Below, piece after piece: positions 23,943 through 30,953 of a stretch of DNA of 64,000 bases. The stretch covers positions 1 to 64,000 of the forward strand of contig NZ_FZOQ01000014.1 of the NCBI RefSeq assembly GCF_900188175.1. Direction: 5' to 3'. The notes below the pieces were generated by a model. That model searched no databases. It saw nothing but the letters and a program-made list of their open reading frames with translations, and was not told the origin of the DNA. Source of the DNA: Pontibacter ummariensis (GTDB lineage Bacteria > Bacteroidota > Bacteroidia > Cytophagales > Hymenobacteraceae). Numbering within the stretch: the first letter of the stretch is position 1; the number at the start of each line of letters is the position of its first letter. Position numbers and translations under genes: made by a program.

Positions 23943-24262
23943 AAAGGATTAAAGGGGATTTTACCCGCATCAAGGACGTTTTTTTCCCGCCGCATGCCGT
24001 GGTTTTGCCCATGCTTTAGGCGTGTTTTTTGAGAAGCACCGTTTTTTAACCTCAAATGCCTCCTGTTCCGCTTCTATCAACTGTTGAGCACGCTAACCCC
24101 ACTGTTCGTCGAAAATGCGACGCAGGGCTCAGGTTAAGCACTAACTTTGGGATGCTATGAGGCAAACGCGGTACCTGCTTAAGGTGAGTGTTAATCAGGT
24201 TACCTAAAGTCTTAGCTGTGAAGCCACGCTCTGTAAGGGGTGTGGCTTCTGTGTTTTTATCC
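23943..24262. other. 320-base non-coding stretch
   Basis: No convincing gene is seen on either strand. The right end holds a hairpin with a T tract reading on the plus strand (24220-24259), although no plus-strand gene lies upstream. Partial repeats are visible (GGTTAAGCACTAAC near 24132 and GTGTTAATCAGGTTACC near 24188). It could carry the upstream promoter for the exonuclease operon or a small plus-strand RNA. Confidence 0.4.
24220..24259 (+). terminator. Terminator reading on the plus strand
   Basis: GAAGCCAC and GTGGCTTC pair across a 14-base loop and are followed by TGTGTTTTTAT. It lies just after the stop of the minus-strand methyltransferase gene but has the T tract on the plus side. 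Confidence 0.55.
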
Positions 24263-24985
24263 TTAGTTTAATTGAAGTGAAATCTTGGTTACTACTTCTG
24301 CAGGCGTGAAGAACACTCCCTGTGAAGCATAATTGTTGTACCTGGTGGTGCCATTCTTGAAGTGCTCAGCATCAGTGTCGCAGCCAACAAATTCTTCTAT
24401 ACCAAAATCATAAGCTGCAATGGCGCTAGATCCAGAGCCCATGTGCGTATCAAGCATCTTCATCCCTGGCTTGGCATAGTTCATCAAGCACCACTTGTAC
24501 AAGGCAACCGGCTTCTGGCACTCATGAATGCGAGCTTCATTTTTGCTTTTGTCCGATTGCATCACATGCCCTTCAGCAATGCTTTTACCCTGCAGCATCC
24601 CATTCCACATAAAGGTGAATTCTCGCACTGAGCTGTTAAAGCTTGTCCAGGCTAATTCGCAGTCAGCAAAGTTGCCCGTTGTCAGCTTTCTCCAAATGAT
24701 CATGCAGCGCGTGTTTCGCAGATGCTCAATGAAGTAGTTGCCGCCCCAGATGATTTGGTTTTTGCTTACTCTGAATAGCTCTTGAAAGTATTCCTCAGAT
24801 GGAATAGCATGATCCCATGTAGAGCCACTATAGCATCGTGTCTTTGCAAGCTTCGTTCTTGAACGAGCTCGTTTAGCTGACTCCTTTATGCCGTATGGAG
24901 GATCAACTATTGCGATATCGAAATAGCCATCTGGATACCGCTTCATTACTTCTTCGCATTTCTCGTGGTAAAACTTGGCCTCCAT
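24263..24985 (-). CDS. Adenine-specific DNA methyltransferase (orphan)
   Basis: The 240-residue protein has the catalytic motif DPPY (residues 28-31) and the S-adenosylmethionine-binding motif LDTHMGSGSSAIAA (about 178-190), placing it in the N6-adenine/N4-cytosine class with DPPY before the SAM motif (beta-type order). No restriction endonuclease is next to it, so it is an orphan enzyme that may protect phage DNA from host restriction or regulate phage genes. It looks more AT-rich than flanking genes. Confidence 0.88.
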   Translation of the reverse strand: MEAKFYHEKCEEVMKRYPDGYFDIAIVDPPYGIKESAKRARSRTKLAKTRCYSGSTWDHAIPSEEYFQELFRVSKNQIIWGGNYFIEHLRNTRCMIIWRKLTTGNFADCELAWTSFNSSVREFTFMWNGMLQGKSIAEGHVMQSDKSKNEARIHECQKPVALYKWCLMNYAKPGMKMLDTHMGSGSSAIAAYDFGIEEFVGCDTDAEHFKNGTTRYNNYASQGVFFTPAEVVTKISLQLN

Positions 24986-25000
24986 GTGCTTATAAATTCA

Positions 25001-25639
25001 TTAGTTAGAATTAATTGAATACATTGTTTTCTTCACTTTCAGGACCGTAGCTGTACCTACTTTGCAGATGGCTGCTGCCTCCCGGATTGTCTTGCCTTCC
25101 TGCAGTAGCTGCACCACGTCCTTGTACTTGGCCAGGGATTTAGCAGGGGGAACTACGCTGCCCGGCTTCCTTCCCAACCTAATGCCCTTTCGCTTGGCCT
25201 CTGCCAGACCGGAGTTGATGCGCTGGATCAGGCTCTCGCGCTCCATGCGGGCGAACTCTGCCAGGATGGTGAAAAGGAACTGGGCTATGGGGTTTCGGCT
25301 TCCGTCCGGGTTCAGCGTCTCCATGTTGAAGTTCTGCACGTAAACCGAAACCCCTTGCTCCGTCAACTCCTCCAGCACCTGCAGGACTTCCGAGGTCTTG
25401 CGCCCCAGCCGGGACACCTCGCTTACCAGCACCTTACTTACCTCCTGTTGCCGGACCATCTCCACCAGCTCCTGTATACCGCCGCGGTCCTTGTTGTTCC
25501 TGGCACCGCTAATCTTCTCGGCAATCACCTTTGCCACCTTGTAGCCCCGGGATTTGCTGTAGGCGGTGAGCTCCTTTACCTGGCGCGTGTAACTCTGCTG
25601 CTCTTTGCTGACACGGACGTAGATGGCTACTCTGGTCAC
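25001..25639 (-). CDS. Serine recombinase, resolvase/invertase family
   Basis: The 212-residue protein starts at GTG and has the catalytic serine in IYVRVSKEQQ (Ser11), the motif VSEVSRLGRKTSEVLQVLE, and the long-helix region FARMERESLIQRINSGLAEAKRKGI, then a C-terminal helix-turn-helix (TIREAAAICKVGTATVLKV). This is the length of small resolvase/invertases. As the phage also has a tyrosine integrase, its role is probably not integration. Inversion of a DNA segment or resolution of multimers are possible. Confidence 0.88.
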   Translation of the reverse strand: MTRVAIYVRVSKEQQSYTRQVKELTAYSKSRGYKVAKVIAEKISGARNNKDRGGIQELVEMVRQQEVSKVLVSEVSRLGRKTSEVLQVLEELTEQGVSVYVQNFNMETLNPDGSRNPIAQFLFTILAEFARMERESLIQRINSGLAEAKRKGIRLGRKPGSVVPPAKSLAKYKDVVQLLQEGKTIREAAAICKVGTATVLKVKKTMYSINSN

Positions 25640-25642
25640 TGC

Positions 25643-26017
25643 TTAGAAAGGACCATCCTCATACTCGTCACGGTAGCTACTCTGCAGCTGCGGGTTCGTC
25701 TTCCGCTCCACCGCCCTCTCTACTGCCTCGTCAAACTTCTTCTGGTAGGCCCGCTGCACCTCATAGGCAAGTATCGGCTGCAGGTTCCAGGCTTCGGCGT
25801 GGGAGCGGGCCACGTCCTCCGTAACCGGACTGATGGAGAAGATGCTGCTCATGCCGTACATCTTCGTGTGGGCGGGTTGTTTTGCCGTTTCCGGAATGTC
25901 TACCCGGAGCATGACGGTATTGCCGAATGATACCGTCTTAGCCAGTCCAGCTACTTTGGTGTGACCCATCACTTCGACGATGGCCCAGTTCTCGAATTTC
26001 TCTGTTTCCTGATTCAT
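25643..26017 (-). CDS. Conserved phage early protein, unknown function
   Basis: The 124-residue protein begins with FENWAIVEVMGHTKVAGLAK and contains LRVDIPETAKQ and MSSIFSISPVTEDVAR. The pattern (W.IVE.MGH...AG, then a Y/S-rich I-S-P-TEE/D segment) recurs in phage and ICE proteins of many phyla without known role. It ends 3 bases before the serine recombinase gene. Confidence 0.7.
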   Translation of the reverse strand: MNQETEKFENWAIVEVMGHTKVAGLAKTVSFGNTVMLRVDIPETAKQPAHTKMYGMSSIFSISPVTEDVARSHAEAWNLQPILAYEVQRAYQKKFDEAVERAVERKTNPQLQSSYRDEYEDGPF

Positions 26018-26019
26018 GG

Positions 26020-26364
26020 TTAGTTGTAGTTTATAGAGTTGATTAGATAAATTTTAAATCGCCTTTCTCGCCAGTCCCTTTCGAAATTCCTCATTTCAAT
26101 CTTGGCTCTGGCCTGGGCTTTTTCCCTGGCTAGAATCCTTCTTTTCTCCTGCGCTGATGTGGTCTTATCGTTGATGAATGCCAGCACCTCGTAAGCCTCC
26201 AGCTTAAGTAGCCTGCTTTTATACCCCTCCTTGATGGAGTTCCAGAACCTTGTCGGCACCTTCCGATAAGTAGTCTTAGCCAGTTGATCCCAAAACCAGA
26301 TAACCTGATCGGCCTCGGTGACAGGGTTGCGATACCCCAGCCCATTGATGTAGATGTTTGTCAT
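26020..26364 (-). CDS. Basic early protein, unknown
   Basis: The 114-residue protein is basic, with aromatic residues at the start (VIWFWDQLAKTTYRKVPTRF) and a long helix rich in Arg, Lys and Glu at the end (about 70-105). It overlaps the nuclease gene upstream by four bases. It is a likely nucleic-acid or partner-binding protein but no family is recognised. Confidence 0.6.
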   Translation of the reverse strand: MTNIYINGLGYRNPVTEADQVIWFWDQLAKTTYRKVPTRFWNSIKEGYKSRLLKLEAYEVLAFINDKTTSAQEKRRILAREKAQARAKIEMRNFERDWRERRFKIYLINSINYN

Positions 26365-26792
26365 TGCTGATTCAATGCTTGCCTAATTACCTTTAGCGCC
26401 TTCGGCTTGAGCAGCTGATCGGGCGTGAAGCGCAGCACCTTTATGCCCATCGTCTGAGCGCTATTATACTTTTCCATGTCTCCGATGTAGCCCTTGCCCC
26501 TGGTGTGCCGGCCTTGGGTCCACACGCCGCCCTCCACCTCTATCGCTACCCGGCTCTGGGGCAGGTAGAAGTCAAAGCGCCACTCCCGTTCAGGGTGAAA
26601 CCTGTGCTCTGCCACCACTTCCTCTCCTGTTGCCTTGTTTAGCTCCTTTATGCGATGCTGCTGAAGGGCTTCCTCCAGTTGCCTGTCTGCTTCCGACTTC
26701 TTGCGCTTGACCTTTACCTTCGCTTTGGTACCGTTGGCCAGCAGTATCCTTGCCTCTTCTACAGAAATTACCTCTGTCTTTTTCTGTGCCAT
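26361..26792 (-). CDS. PD-(D/E)XK-type endonuclease (DUF559/Vsr-like)
   Basis: The 143-residue protein has a helical basic N-terminus and a nuclease core EWRFDFYLPQSRVAIEVEGG, giving Asp...Glu-x-Glu catalytic candidates, then GRHTRGKGYIGDMEKYNSAQ and KVLRFTPDQL. Such small nucleases occupy the place of Holliday junction resolvases in many phages. A role in recombination or in resolving branched DNA before packaging is inference. Confidence 0.78.
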   Translation of the reverse strand: MAQKKTEVISVEEARILLANGTKAKVKVKRKKSEADRQLEEALQQHRIKELNKATGEEVVAEHRFHPEREWRFDFYLPQSRVAIEVEGGVWTQGRHTRGKGYIGDMEKYNSAQTMGIKVLRFTPDQLLKPKALKVIRQALNQQ

Positions 26793-26801
26793 TAAATGAA
26801 A

Positions 26802-27029
26802 TTAAAAGAGCGCTTCTTCGTCAAAGCCGTATTTAGCCCTACAGGGTTGTTTCTTGCTTACCTTTCTCAGGCTGTTATCCAACTTGATCAGGTCTCGGAG
26901 GTGCTGCCGTTTGGCAGCTGCTACGGCGAGGTACTTATCCTTGGTGTGCTGATAGCGGGCTGTCCGCGCCCTTTTACTCAACAGCGTTATCTGCCGCTGC
27001 AGCTCATGGATCTTGGTAGTCATGTTCAT
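26802..27029 (-). CDS. Small basic protein, unknown
   Basis: The 75-residue basic protein is mostly helical, with a coiled-coil-like N-terminus (KIHELQRQITLLSKRARTAR). It overlaps the DnaC-like gene by four bases, suggesting cotranslation with the replication module. No function is recognised. Confidence 0.6.
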   Translation of the reverse strand: MNMTTKIHELQRQITLLSKRARTARYQHTKDKYLAVAAAKRQHLRDLIKLDNSLRKVSKKQPCRAKYGFDEEALF

Positions 27030-28096
27030 AGCTCATGCTCTCCTTTCGCCAGCTGCTCCAGGCACTCCCGTAGCATCCGTTTCTCACAGCGGTAGCGCAG
27101 CTCCCGGGTGTAGTGGTTGCCCTGGGGCGGCTCCTCTGCTTCCTGGAACCGGCGCAGTTCCTTGCGGCTGGCAGCGTTCAGGTCGTTGTACTTGGCAGAA
27201 GTGAGCAGCTTGTGCATCTCCTCTGCCTCGATCTCCTCCGGTATCTGCCCGGATATCAGGCCTTGCTCCTGCAGCCATTCGAAGATGATGCCGCCTGCAT
27301 CCAGGAAGCTGTAATTCTCCCCTGCTTTCAGCTTCTCCACTTCCTGCAGTACCACCTGCCTTTTCCGGGCATTGTCGAACACCGGGGCCGGCGCCGGGGC
27401 TTTGCTATAGCCGGGACCTGCCACGTAAAGCGGACGCGGGGCAGCATCGGGCCTGCGATCAGGACCGAACACGGGTATCAGGTTGCACATCTCCTGCAGG
27501 CGGCTCCACATGCGGCCGTCGTACAGGTCTGCCAGCTGACCAGGCTCCAGGTTGGTGGTGAAGTGTGAGAGGTAGCCATGCTTGAAGGCCTCGTAGCGGT
27601 TATGGATCAGGTTCTCTGCCACGTTCACCTTGTTGCCGTAGTGGCTTACCGTTTCCTTCACGGTGTCTCCCAGTTCATCGAACAGCCAGTGCTTTTTGAA
27701 GTAGCGCAGGAAGGCATCGTAGCCGTCGCTGCCGTAGTTAGCCGCTACCCGGGGCAAGGTGGTATAGGCAAAGGCCAAGGGGCTGTGCATGCTCACCAGT
27801 ACCCGCTGCAGGGCCTTCATGTGGTCGGTTTTGCCGGTGCCCACCATCCCGAAGAGCAGGATTCCCTTGTTCAGGCTGAAGCCTGCCTCCTCAAACTCCT
27901 CTGAGCGGGTAGCGTAGGCGTACAGCAGCTTGAGCAGGGGCCTGGTGTAGCTGTCGGGCTCAAAGCCGTGGATCACGGTCTTAACCACCTGCAGGTACTG
28001 GCCCTTCGATGGTAATACCGTAGCGGGCTGCGAATTCTTCCGGGGATTCCCGGTGCTGAGCTGGTTGTCTGCTGCTATTTCCTTGATTGCCTGCAT
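27026..28096 (-). CDS. DnaC-like ATPase, helicase loader
   Basis: The 356-residue protein has a Walker A at about 79-86 (GMVGTGKT), a Walker B region HWLFDELGD, and the sensor/arginine region YLSHFTTNLEPGQLADLYDGRMWSRL, typical of DnaC/IstB-like loaders. The C-terminal 130 residues are an extra helical domain with EAEEMHKLLTSAKYNDL. It follows the initiator gene with a 116-base overlap in another frame. It would load the host replicative helicase on the phage origin. Confidence 0.83.
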   Translation of the reverse strand: MQAIKEIAADNQLSTGNPRKNSQPATVLPSKGQYLQVVKTVIHGFEPDSYTRPLLKLLYAYATRSEEFEEAGFSLNKGILLFGMVGTGKTDHMKALQRVLVSMHSPLAFAYTTLPRVAANYGSDGYDAFLRYFKKHWLFDELGDTVKETVSHYGNKVNVAENLIHNRYEAFKHGYLSHFTTNLEPGQLADLYDGRMWSRLQEMCNLIPVFGPDRRPDAAPRPLYVAGPGYSKAPAPAPVFDNARKRQVVLQEVEKLKAGENYSFLDAGGIIFEWLQEQGLISGQIPEEIEAEEMHKLLTSAKYNDLNAASRKELRRFQEAEEPPQGNHYTRELRYRCEKRMLRECLEQLAKGEHEL

Positions 28097-28925
28097 TTTT
28101 TGTAACTGTTTGATGTATTGTCCGTAACTGTGCTAGAATATTCGTCATGTTGCTGTCTATCTGAGCAGGTCGCATCTGCTTCTGTAGGAAGTCCTCCAGC
28201 TTGCCCCAGTTGTTGAGGATGTGCTGCCAACTGGCCAGGGCCTTTGCCGCATCCCCTTTCTTTGCCTCCGTCAGGTAGCGCCTGATCTTCTTGAGGGCTT
28301 TGTAGTCCGACTCCAGCAAGTGGGGCGGCTCTCCTACCTTCTGCACGTACCACTGCCAGTAAGCATCCACGAAATCCTTGTGCACCGGGTCTTCTTCTGC
28401 TTTGGGGGGTTGCGCGGCACTGGGGGGCTTTTTACTTTTTGGCGGTTTAGCGGAAGAAGCTTTCCCCTCCTCTCCTTTTTTTTTCGGGGGAGACGCGGCA
28501 GCGTCATCATCCCCTTCTTTTAGTTTAGTTTGGTTTAGTTTAGTAGAATGGTTACCGAGTACGTTACCCTGTATGTTACCATCTATGTTACCTTGTATGT
28601 TACCCTTTACGTTACCTTGTATGTTACCTTGAGGGGTGCTTTTGGAAACATACAAGAGCATATAGGTTGCGGCCAGCTTATTCTTTTGCCCTTCTGTAAA
28701 ATCGATCAGTCCCTTTTGCCTTAATCGGTTGCGTAAGTCGACAAATGTCTTCCGACTGATGCCGAGATTCGCGCAGATTAGCGTTGTGGCGTGCTGAAAG
28801 GGGTTCTCCCACTCAAGCTCATTTGCTTCATTCAAAAGATAGAAGTACAAATCGGCTTCGTGTGCGGTGAATCGCACCTTTCTGCGCAGCCGCCAGAACT
28901 GGTTGATTAGCTCTATATAATTCAT
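27981..28925 (-). CDS. Replication initiator, winged-helix protein with iteron-coded linker
   Basis: The 314-residue protein has an N-terminal winged-helix domain (residues 1-95, VRFTAHEADLYFYLL, ICANLGISRKTFVDLRNRL, GLIDFT), a linker of GN[IV]QGN-type repeats, a Lys/Pro-rich region, and a DnaD/DnaB2-like C-terminal helix domain (about 195-260, DFVDAYWQWYVQKVG). The linker is encoded by 12-bp tandem repeats followed by an AT-rich tract, which looks like an origin in the gene, as in lambda O. It probably binds these repeats and recruits the DnaC-like loader encoded downstream. Confidence 0.78.
   Translation of the reverse strand: MNYIELINQFWRLRRKVRFTAHEADLYFYLLNEANELEWENPFQHATTLICANLGISRKTFVDLRNRLRQKGLIDFTEGQKNKLAATYMLLYVSKSTPQGNIQGNVKGNIQGNIDGNIQGNVLGNHSTKLNQTKLKEGDDDAAASPPKKKGEEGKASSAKPPKSKKPPSAAQPPKAEEDPVHKDFVDAYWQWYVQKVGEPPHLLESDYKALKKIRRYLTEAKKGDAAKALASWQHILNNWGKLEDFLQKQMRPAQIDSNMTNILAQLRTIHQTVTKNAGNQGNSSRQPAQHRESPEEFAARYGITIEGPVPAGG
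28516..28547. other. AT-rich tract next to the iterons, candidate unwinding element
   Basis: The plus strand repeats TTTAGTTTAG and TTTAGTTTAGTA in a 32-base AT-rich tract directly beside the 12-bp repeats. In lambdoid origins an AT-rich stretch follows the initiator-binding repeats in the same gene orientation. That order is kept here, though melting at this site is only inferred. Confidence 0.5.
28561..28632. repeat. Six tandem 12-bp repeats, candidate origin iterons
   Basis: Six units in exact 12-bp register follow the consensus A(T/C)GTTACCnTnT on the plus strand (ACAAGGTAACAT on the minus): 28561, 28573, 28585, 28597, 28609 and 28621. A degenerate seventh unit is at 28548-28560. They lie inside the initiator gene and encode its GN-rich linker. 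Conserved spacing and the neighbouring AT-rich tract fit replication iterons. A purely protein-level repeat is the alternative. Confidence 0.6.
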
Positions 28926-28972
28926 GTTGTTTTCTCGTAGTTATGCTTCTACTGGCTGCAAACCTGCTTTAG

Positions 28973-29161
28973 CTACAGCAGGCTCATTTGCCTGCCGTGC
29001 TTGCTGTTCTCCAGCTCCTGAAGGATCTTGTCTACTTCCCGCTCCCATTGCTTTGAAAGCTGCAGGAATTGCTGGGACCTTATCCGGAAGTACTCTTTCT
29101 GTGCCTCACGCATCTTGCGGGTAGCATGCTCCAGCTTTTTATGTAGTTCCTGGTCACTCAT
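28973..29161 (-). CDS. Small coiled-coil early protein
   Basis: The 62-residue protein is almost entirely helical and charged (ELHKKLEHATRKMREAQKEY and so on), with a short hydrophobic end. It overlaps the zinc protein upstream by four bases. No function can be assigned. Confidence 0.6.
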   Translation of the reverse strand: MSDQELHKKLEHATRKMREAQKEYFRIRSQQFLQLSKQWEREVDKILQELENSKHGRQMSLL

Positions 29162-29367
29162 GCTTTGCCTCCTTTCTGCCTGGCTTTCTCATTCTCGCGC
29201 TGCTTACACCTGGGGTGCCTGCCGTCTGAAGCCGTTGGGTGCTTCCAGAAATCGTCCCGGTCCTTTACCTGATCACAGATAGGGCAGTGCTTGAGGTAGG
29301 CTTTCAGGATTGGCTTATCCCTGTTGCGGACATAGGCAGGATTGAGCCTTTTGCTTTCAGCGCTCAT
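29158..29367 (-). CDS. Small zinc-knuckle early protein
   Basis: The 69-residue basic protein contains CPICDQVKDRDDFWKHP and later RHPRCKQREN, which can form a treble-clef-like zinc site. The pattern is like the short zinc protein at 22.5-22.8 kb and others in this prophage. It overlaps both neighbours by four bases. Confidence 0.62.
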   Translation of the reverse strand: MSAESKRLNPAYVRNRDKPILKAYLKHCPICDQVKDRDDFWKHPTASDGRHPRCKQRENEKARQKGGKA

Positions 29368-29573
29368 GCCTTCACCTCCTCTCCAAAGAACTCCTTCACT
29401 CTCCGCTCCAGCACTTCCGGAGTGGCACCATAAAGCGTTACTGTGATCTTTAGTCCGTTGCTGACCAGCACCAGTTTGGCCGCATGCTTTTGAGCGGCCT
29501 TATACCTGGTATCGCTGAGAACTTCTATACTTTTTGACTTGTGAACCTCTGGTTTAGGATCTGCTGTATTCAT
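29364..29573 (-). CDS. Small early protein, unknown
   Basis: The 69-residue protein has a mixed alpha/beta pattern with KLVLVSNGLKITVTLYGA and a C-terminal helix RRVKEFFGEEVKA. Overlaps of four bases with both neighbours put it in a tight early operon. No family is recognised. Confidence 0.6.
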   Translation of the reverse strand: MNTADPKPEVHKSKSIEVLSDTRYKAAQKHAAKLVLVSNGLKITVTLYGATPEVLERRVKEFFGEEVKA

Positions 29574-29827
29574 CTTGTCTTGCGTCTAGGGTAAAGGAGT
29601 TGTTTTCTTTTCGGCTGCGGTGTGTTGTACAGGGCCACGATCTGGCCAGCCTGGGCAATGCTTTTGTTGGTGGCCTCTGCCATCCAGTGGTTAAAGCTCA
29701 TGCAGCCGGCTCTGGTGAAGCCTCCGCTGATCAGAAGCTTATACACTTGCCTGCTGATGTCTGCCCTGGGCGGGAAGCAAACCACCACGCCGAATTTATT
29801 CTGTTCTATTGTGGCAACTTGAACCAT
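29570..29827 (-). CDS. Early protein whose start is triplicated upstream
   Basis: The 85-residue protein starts MVQVATIEQNKFGVVVCFPP and has a basic C-terminus. Its first 11 residues and its leader DNA are repeated twice upstream as two micro-ORFs. A helix-turn-helix-like segment (ISRQVYKLLISGGFTRAGCMSF) is possible. It overlaps the next gene by four bases. Confidence 0.6.
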   Translation of the reverse strand: MVQVATIEQNKFGVVVCFPPRADISRQVYKLLISGGFTRAGCMSFNHWMAEATNKSIAQAGQIVALYNTPQPKRKQLLYPRRKTR

Positions 29828-29867
29828 ACAGAGTCGTTACATTGAAATGAATTTCTAAACAATCGAA

Positions 29868-29900
29868 AGAGGGCTGTTTTTGACGGCCCTTTTTTTCTTT
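29868..29900 (+). terminator. Hairpin of unit 3, terminator-like on plus strand
   Basis: GGGC (29871-29874) pairs with GCCC (29886-29889) and is followed by TTTTTTTC and TTTT on the plus strand. On the minus strand it follows the first micro-ORF stop, with only a weak T-rich tail. Confidence 0.45.
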
Positions 29901-29959
29901 TAGCTGACCGTTAGTTCCACTACTAACTTATTCTGCTCTACTGTGGCAATACCTGCCAT
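29900..29959 (-). CDS. Micro-ORF 1 (19 residues)
   Basis: ATG at 29959 opens MAGIATVEQNKLVVELTVS and stops at TAA. It matches the start of the 85-residue gene downstream (MVQVATIEQNKFGVVV). It may be a leader peptide, a remnant of tandem duplication, or untranslated. Confidence 0.4.
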   Translation of the reverse strand: MAGIATVEQNKLVVELTVS

Positions 29960-30010
29960 ATAGCTGCGTTTTATGATTGTTAATTGATATCTGATTTGTT
30001 AAGTTGAGAG

Positions 30011-30040
30011 AAAGGGGGCCGTTTTTAGCGGCCCTTTTCC
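30011..30040 (+). terminator. Hairpin of unit 2, terminator-like on plus strand
   Basis: GGGCCG (30016-30021) pairs with CGGCCC (30029-30034) and is followed by TTTTCCTTTT on the plus strand. On the minus strand it follows the second micro-ORF stop. Confidence 0.45.
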
Positions 30041-30042
30041 TT

Positions 30043-30096
30043 TTAGCTGACCGCCCCTCCCAACTTATTCTTCACTACAGATGCAATACCATTCAT
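30043..30096 (-). CDS. Micro-ORF 2 (17 residues)
   Basis: ATG at 30096 opens MNGIASVVKNKLGGAVS and stops at TAA. Its start resembles micro-ORF 1 and the 85-residue gene, and the DNA around the stop (AGCTAAAAGGAAAAGG) resembles that of unit 1. Confidence 0.4.
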   Translation of the reverse strand: MNGIASVVKNKLGGAVS

Positions 30097-30147
30097 ATTA
30101 GAGCGTTTAAATATTGATAATGAATAGTTGTTATTTAAGTGTGAGCG

Positions 30148-30180
30148 AAAGGGGGGACTCCGTATGGTTCCCCCTTTTTA
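30148..30180. terminator. Hairpin of unit 1 after the 249-residue gene
   Basis: AAAGGGGG and CCCCCTTT flank a 14-base loop and are followed by TTT on the plus strand. It lies immediately after the TAA of the minus-strand gene at 30183 and may act in both directions. Confidence 0.5.
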
Positions 30181-30182
30181 CT

Positions 30183-30932
30183 TTAGCTGATGGTCACCAC
30201 GGAGCACCCCCACTCCCGGAAGTACTTCACCTCCTCTTCCAGCGCCTGCTCCAGTACCTGCGCCTGCAGGTCGTAGAGGTCCGGCGAGTCCAGGAAGAAG
30301 CGCACGTTCGCGTCTGTGGCATCCACGGCAATCTCCACCAGGAACTTCTTCTTCTCCCCTCCCTTAAAGATGGGCACCAGCAGGTTAAAGGTGTTGTTCC
30401 AGTTAATGCCGGACACTACCCGCTCTATGCTGTTCAGGCTGTCGCCTCTGTTGCTGGAGTGCTGCGCTACATTGGTCGTGACAGTGGCATTGAACTTATC
30501 GAGGGCAGCGATAATAGCCAGGTTCTCGTCGCGGTTGGCGAACATAAAGCGGACCTGCTTGAGCATGCGCTTTAACTCCTGCACACTCCAGCGCTTTTCG
30601 GAGTTGATCTCCAGAAGCTTCAGCTCCTGGCTTGCTACCAGCTGGCCAGTGATGGTATCCCCTAAAGGACACTTCTCGTTGAGTAGCAGGGTAAGCTTCT
30701 TGTTTTCCCGGTCAACGTACAGAGTGGAGTTTTCAGGGTAGTACAGTTTGTAGGGAGTTTCATCATGAGTGGCAAGCGTATCCATCTTATTTTCCAGGTA
30801 TTCCCAAGGGGCTGTGATCGCTCCCTTTACGTCTACAATCTCCGGCTCCCGTAAAATGGCCGCTTCGCCTTTGCGGATTACCAGCTCTTTCGTTTCGCCG
30901 GTTACGTTGATGTTGATCTCCTGATCTTTCAT
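30183..30932 (-). CDS. Conserved early phage protein, unknown (249 residues)
   Basis: The protein has a basic N-terminal beta-rich part (residues 1-30), a central part with YKLYYPENSTLYVDRENKKLTLLLNE, a helical region EKRWSVQELKRMLKQVRFMF and an acidic C-terminus with two beta strands. The arrangement recalls the DUF2303/YfdQ group of phage early proteins, but I do not regard that as established. It is the first gene before the triplicated hairpin units. Confidence 0.62.
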   Translation of the reverse strand: MKDQEININVTGETKELVIRKGEAAILREPEIVDVKGAITAPWEYLENKMDTLATHDETPYKLYYPENSTLYVDRENKKLTLLLNEKCPLGDTITGQLVASQELKLLEINSEKRWSVQELKRMLKQVRFMFANRDENLAIIAALDKFNATVTTNVAQHSSNRGDSLNSIERVVSGINWNNTFNLLVPIFKGGEKKKFLVEIAVDATDANVRFFLDSPDLYDLQAQVLEQALEEEVKYFREWGCSVVTIS

Positions 30933-30953
30933 TGGTTTAGGATATAAGGGTGA

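Larger units (their letters stand above)
29828..30182 (-). repeat. Three tandem leader-hairpin-start units
   Basis: Between the genes ending at 30183 and starting at 29827 there are three related units of about 90-140 bases. Each has a GC-rich hairpin (30148-30180, 30011-30040, 29868-29896), a leader with CTTTC-type sequence after the hairpin and an AACGC/AACGA element before the ATG, and an ATG opening a frame that begins M-x-x-(I/V)-A-(T/S)-(I/V). Two units end as micro-ORFs; the third continues as the 85-residue gene. The hairpins have T tracts on the plus side. Confidence 0.6.

Noticed and set aside
28551-28635. CRISPR array
   Set aside because: The 12-bp units are directly tandem with no unique spacers, and lie inside a coding gene.
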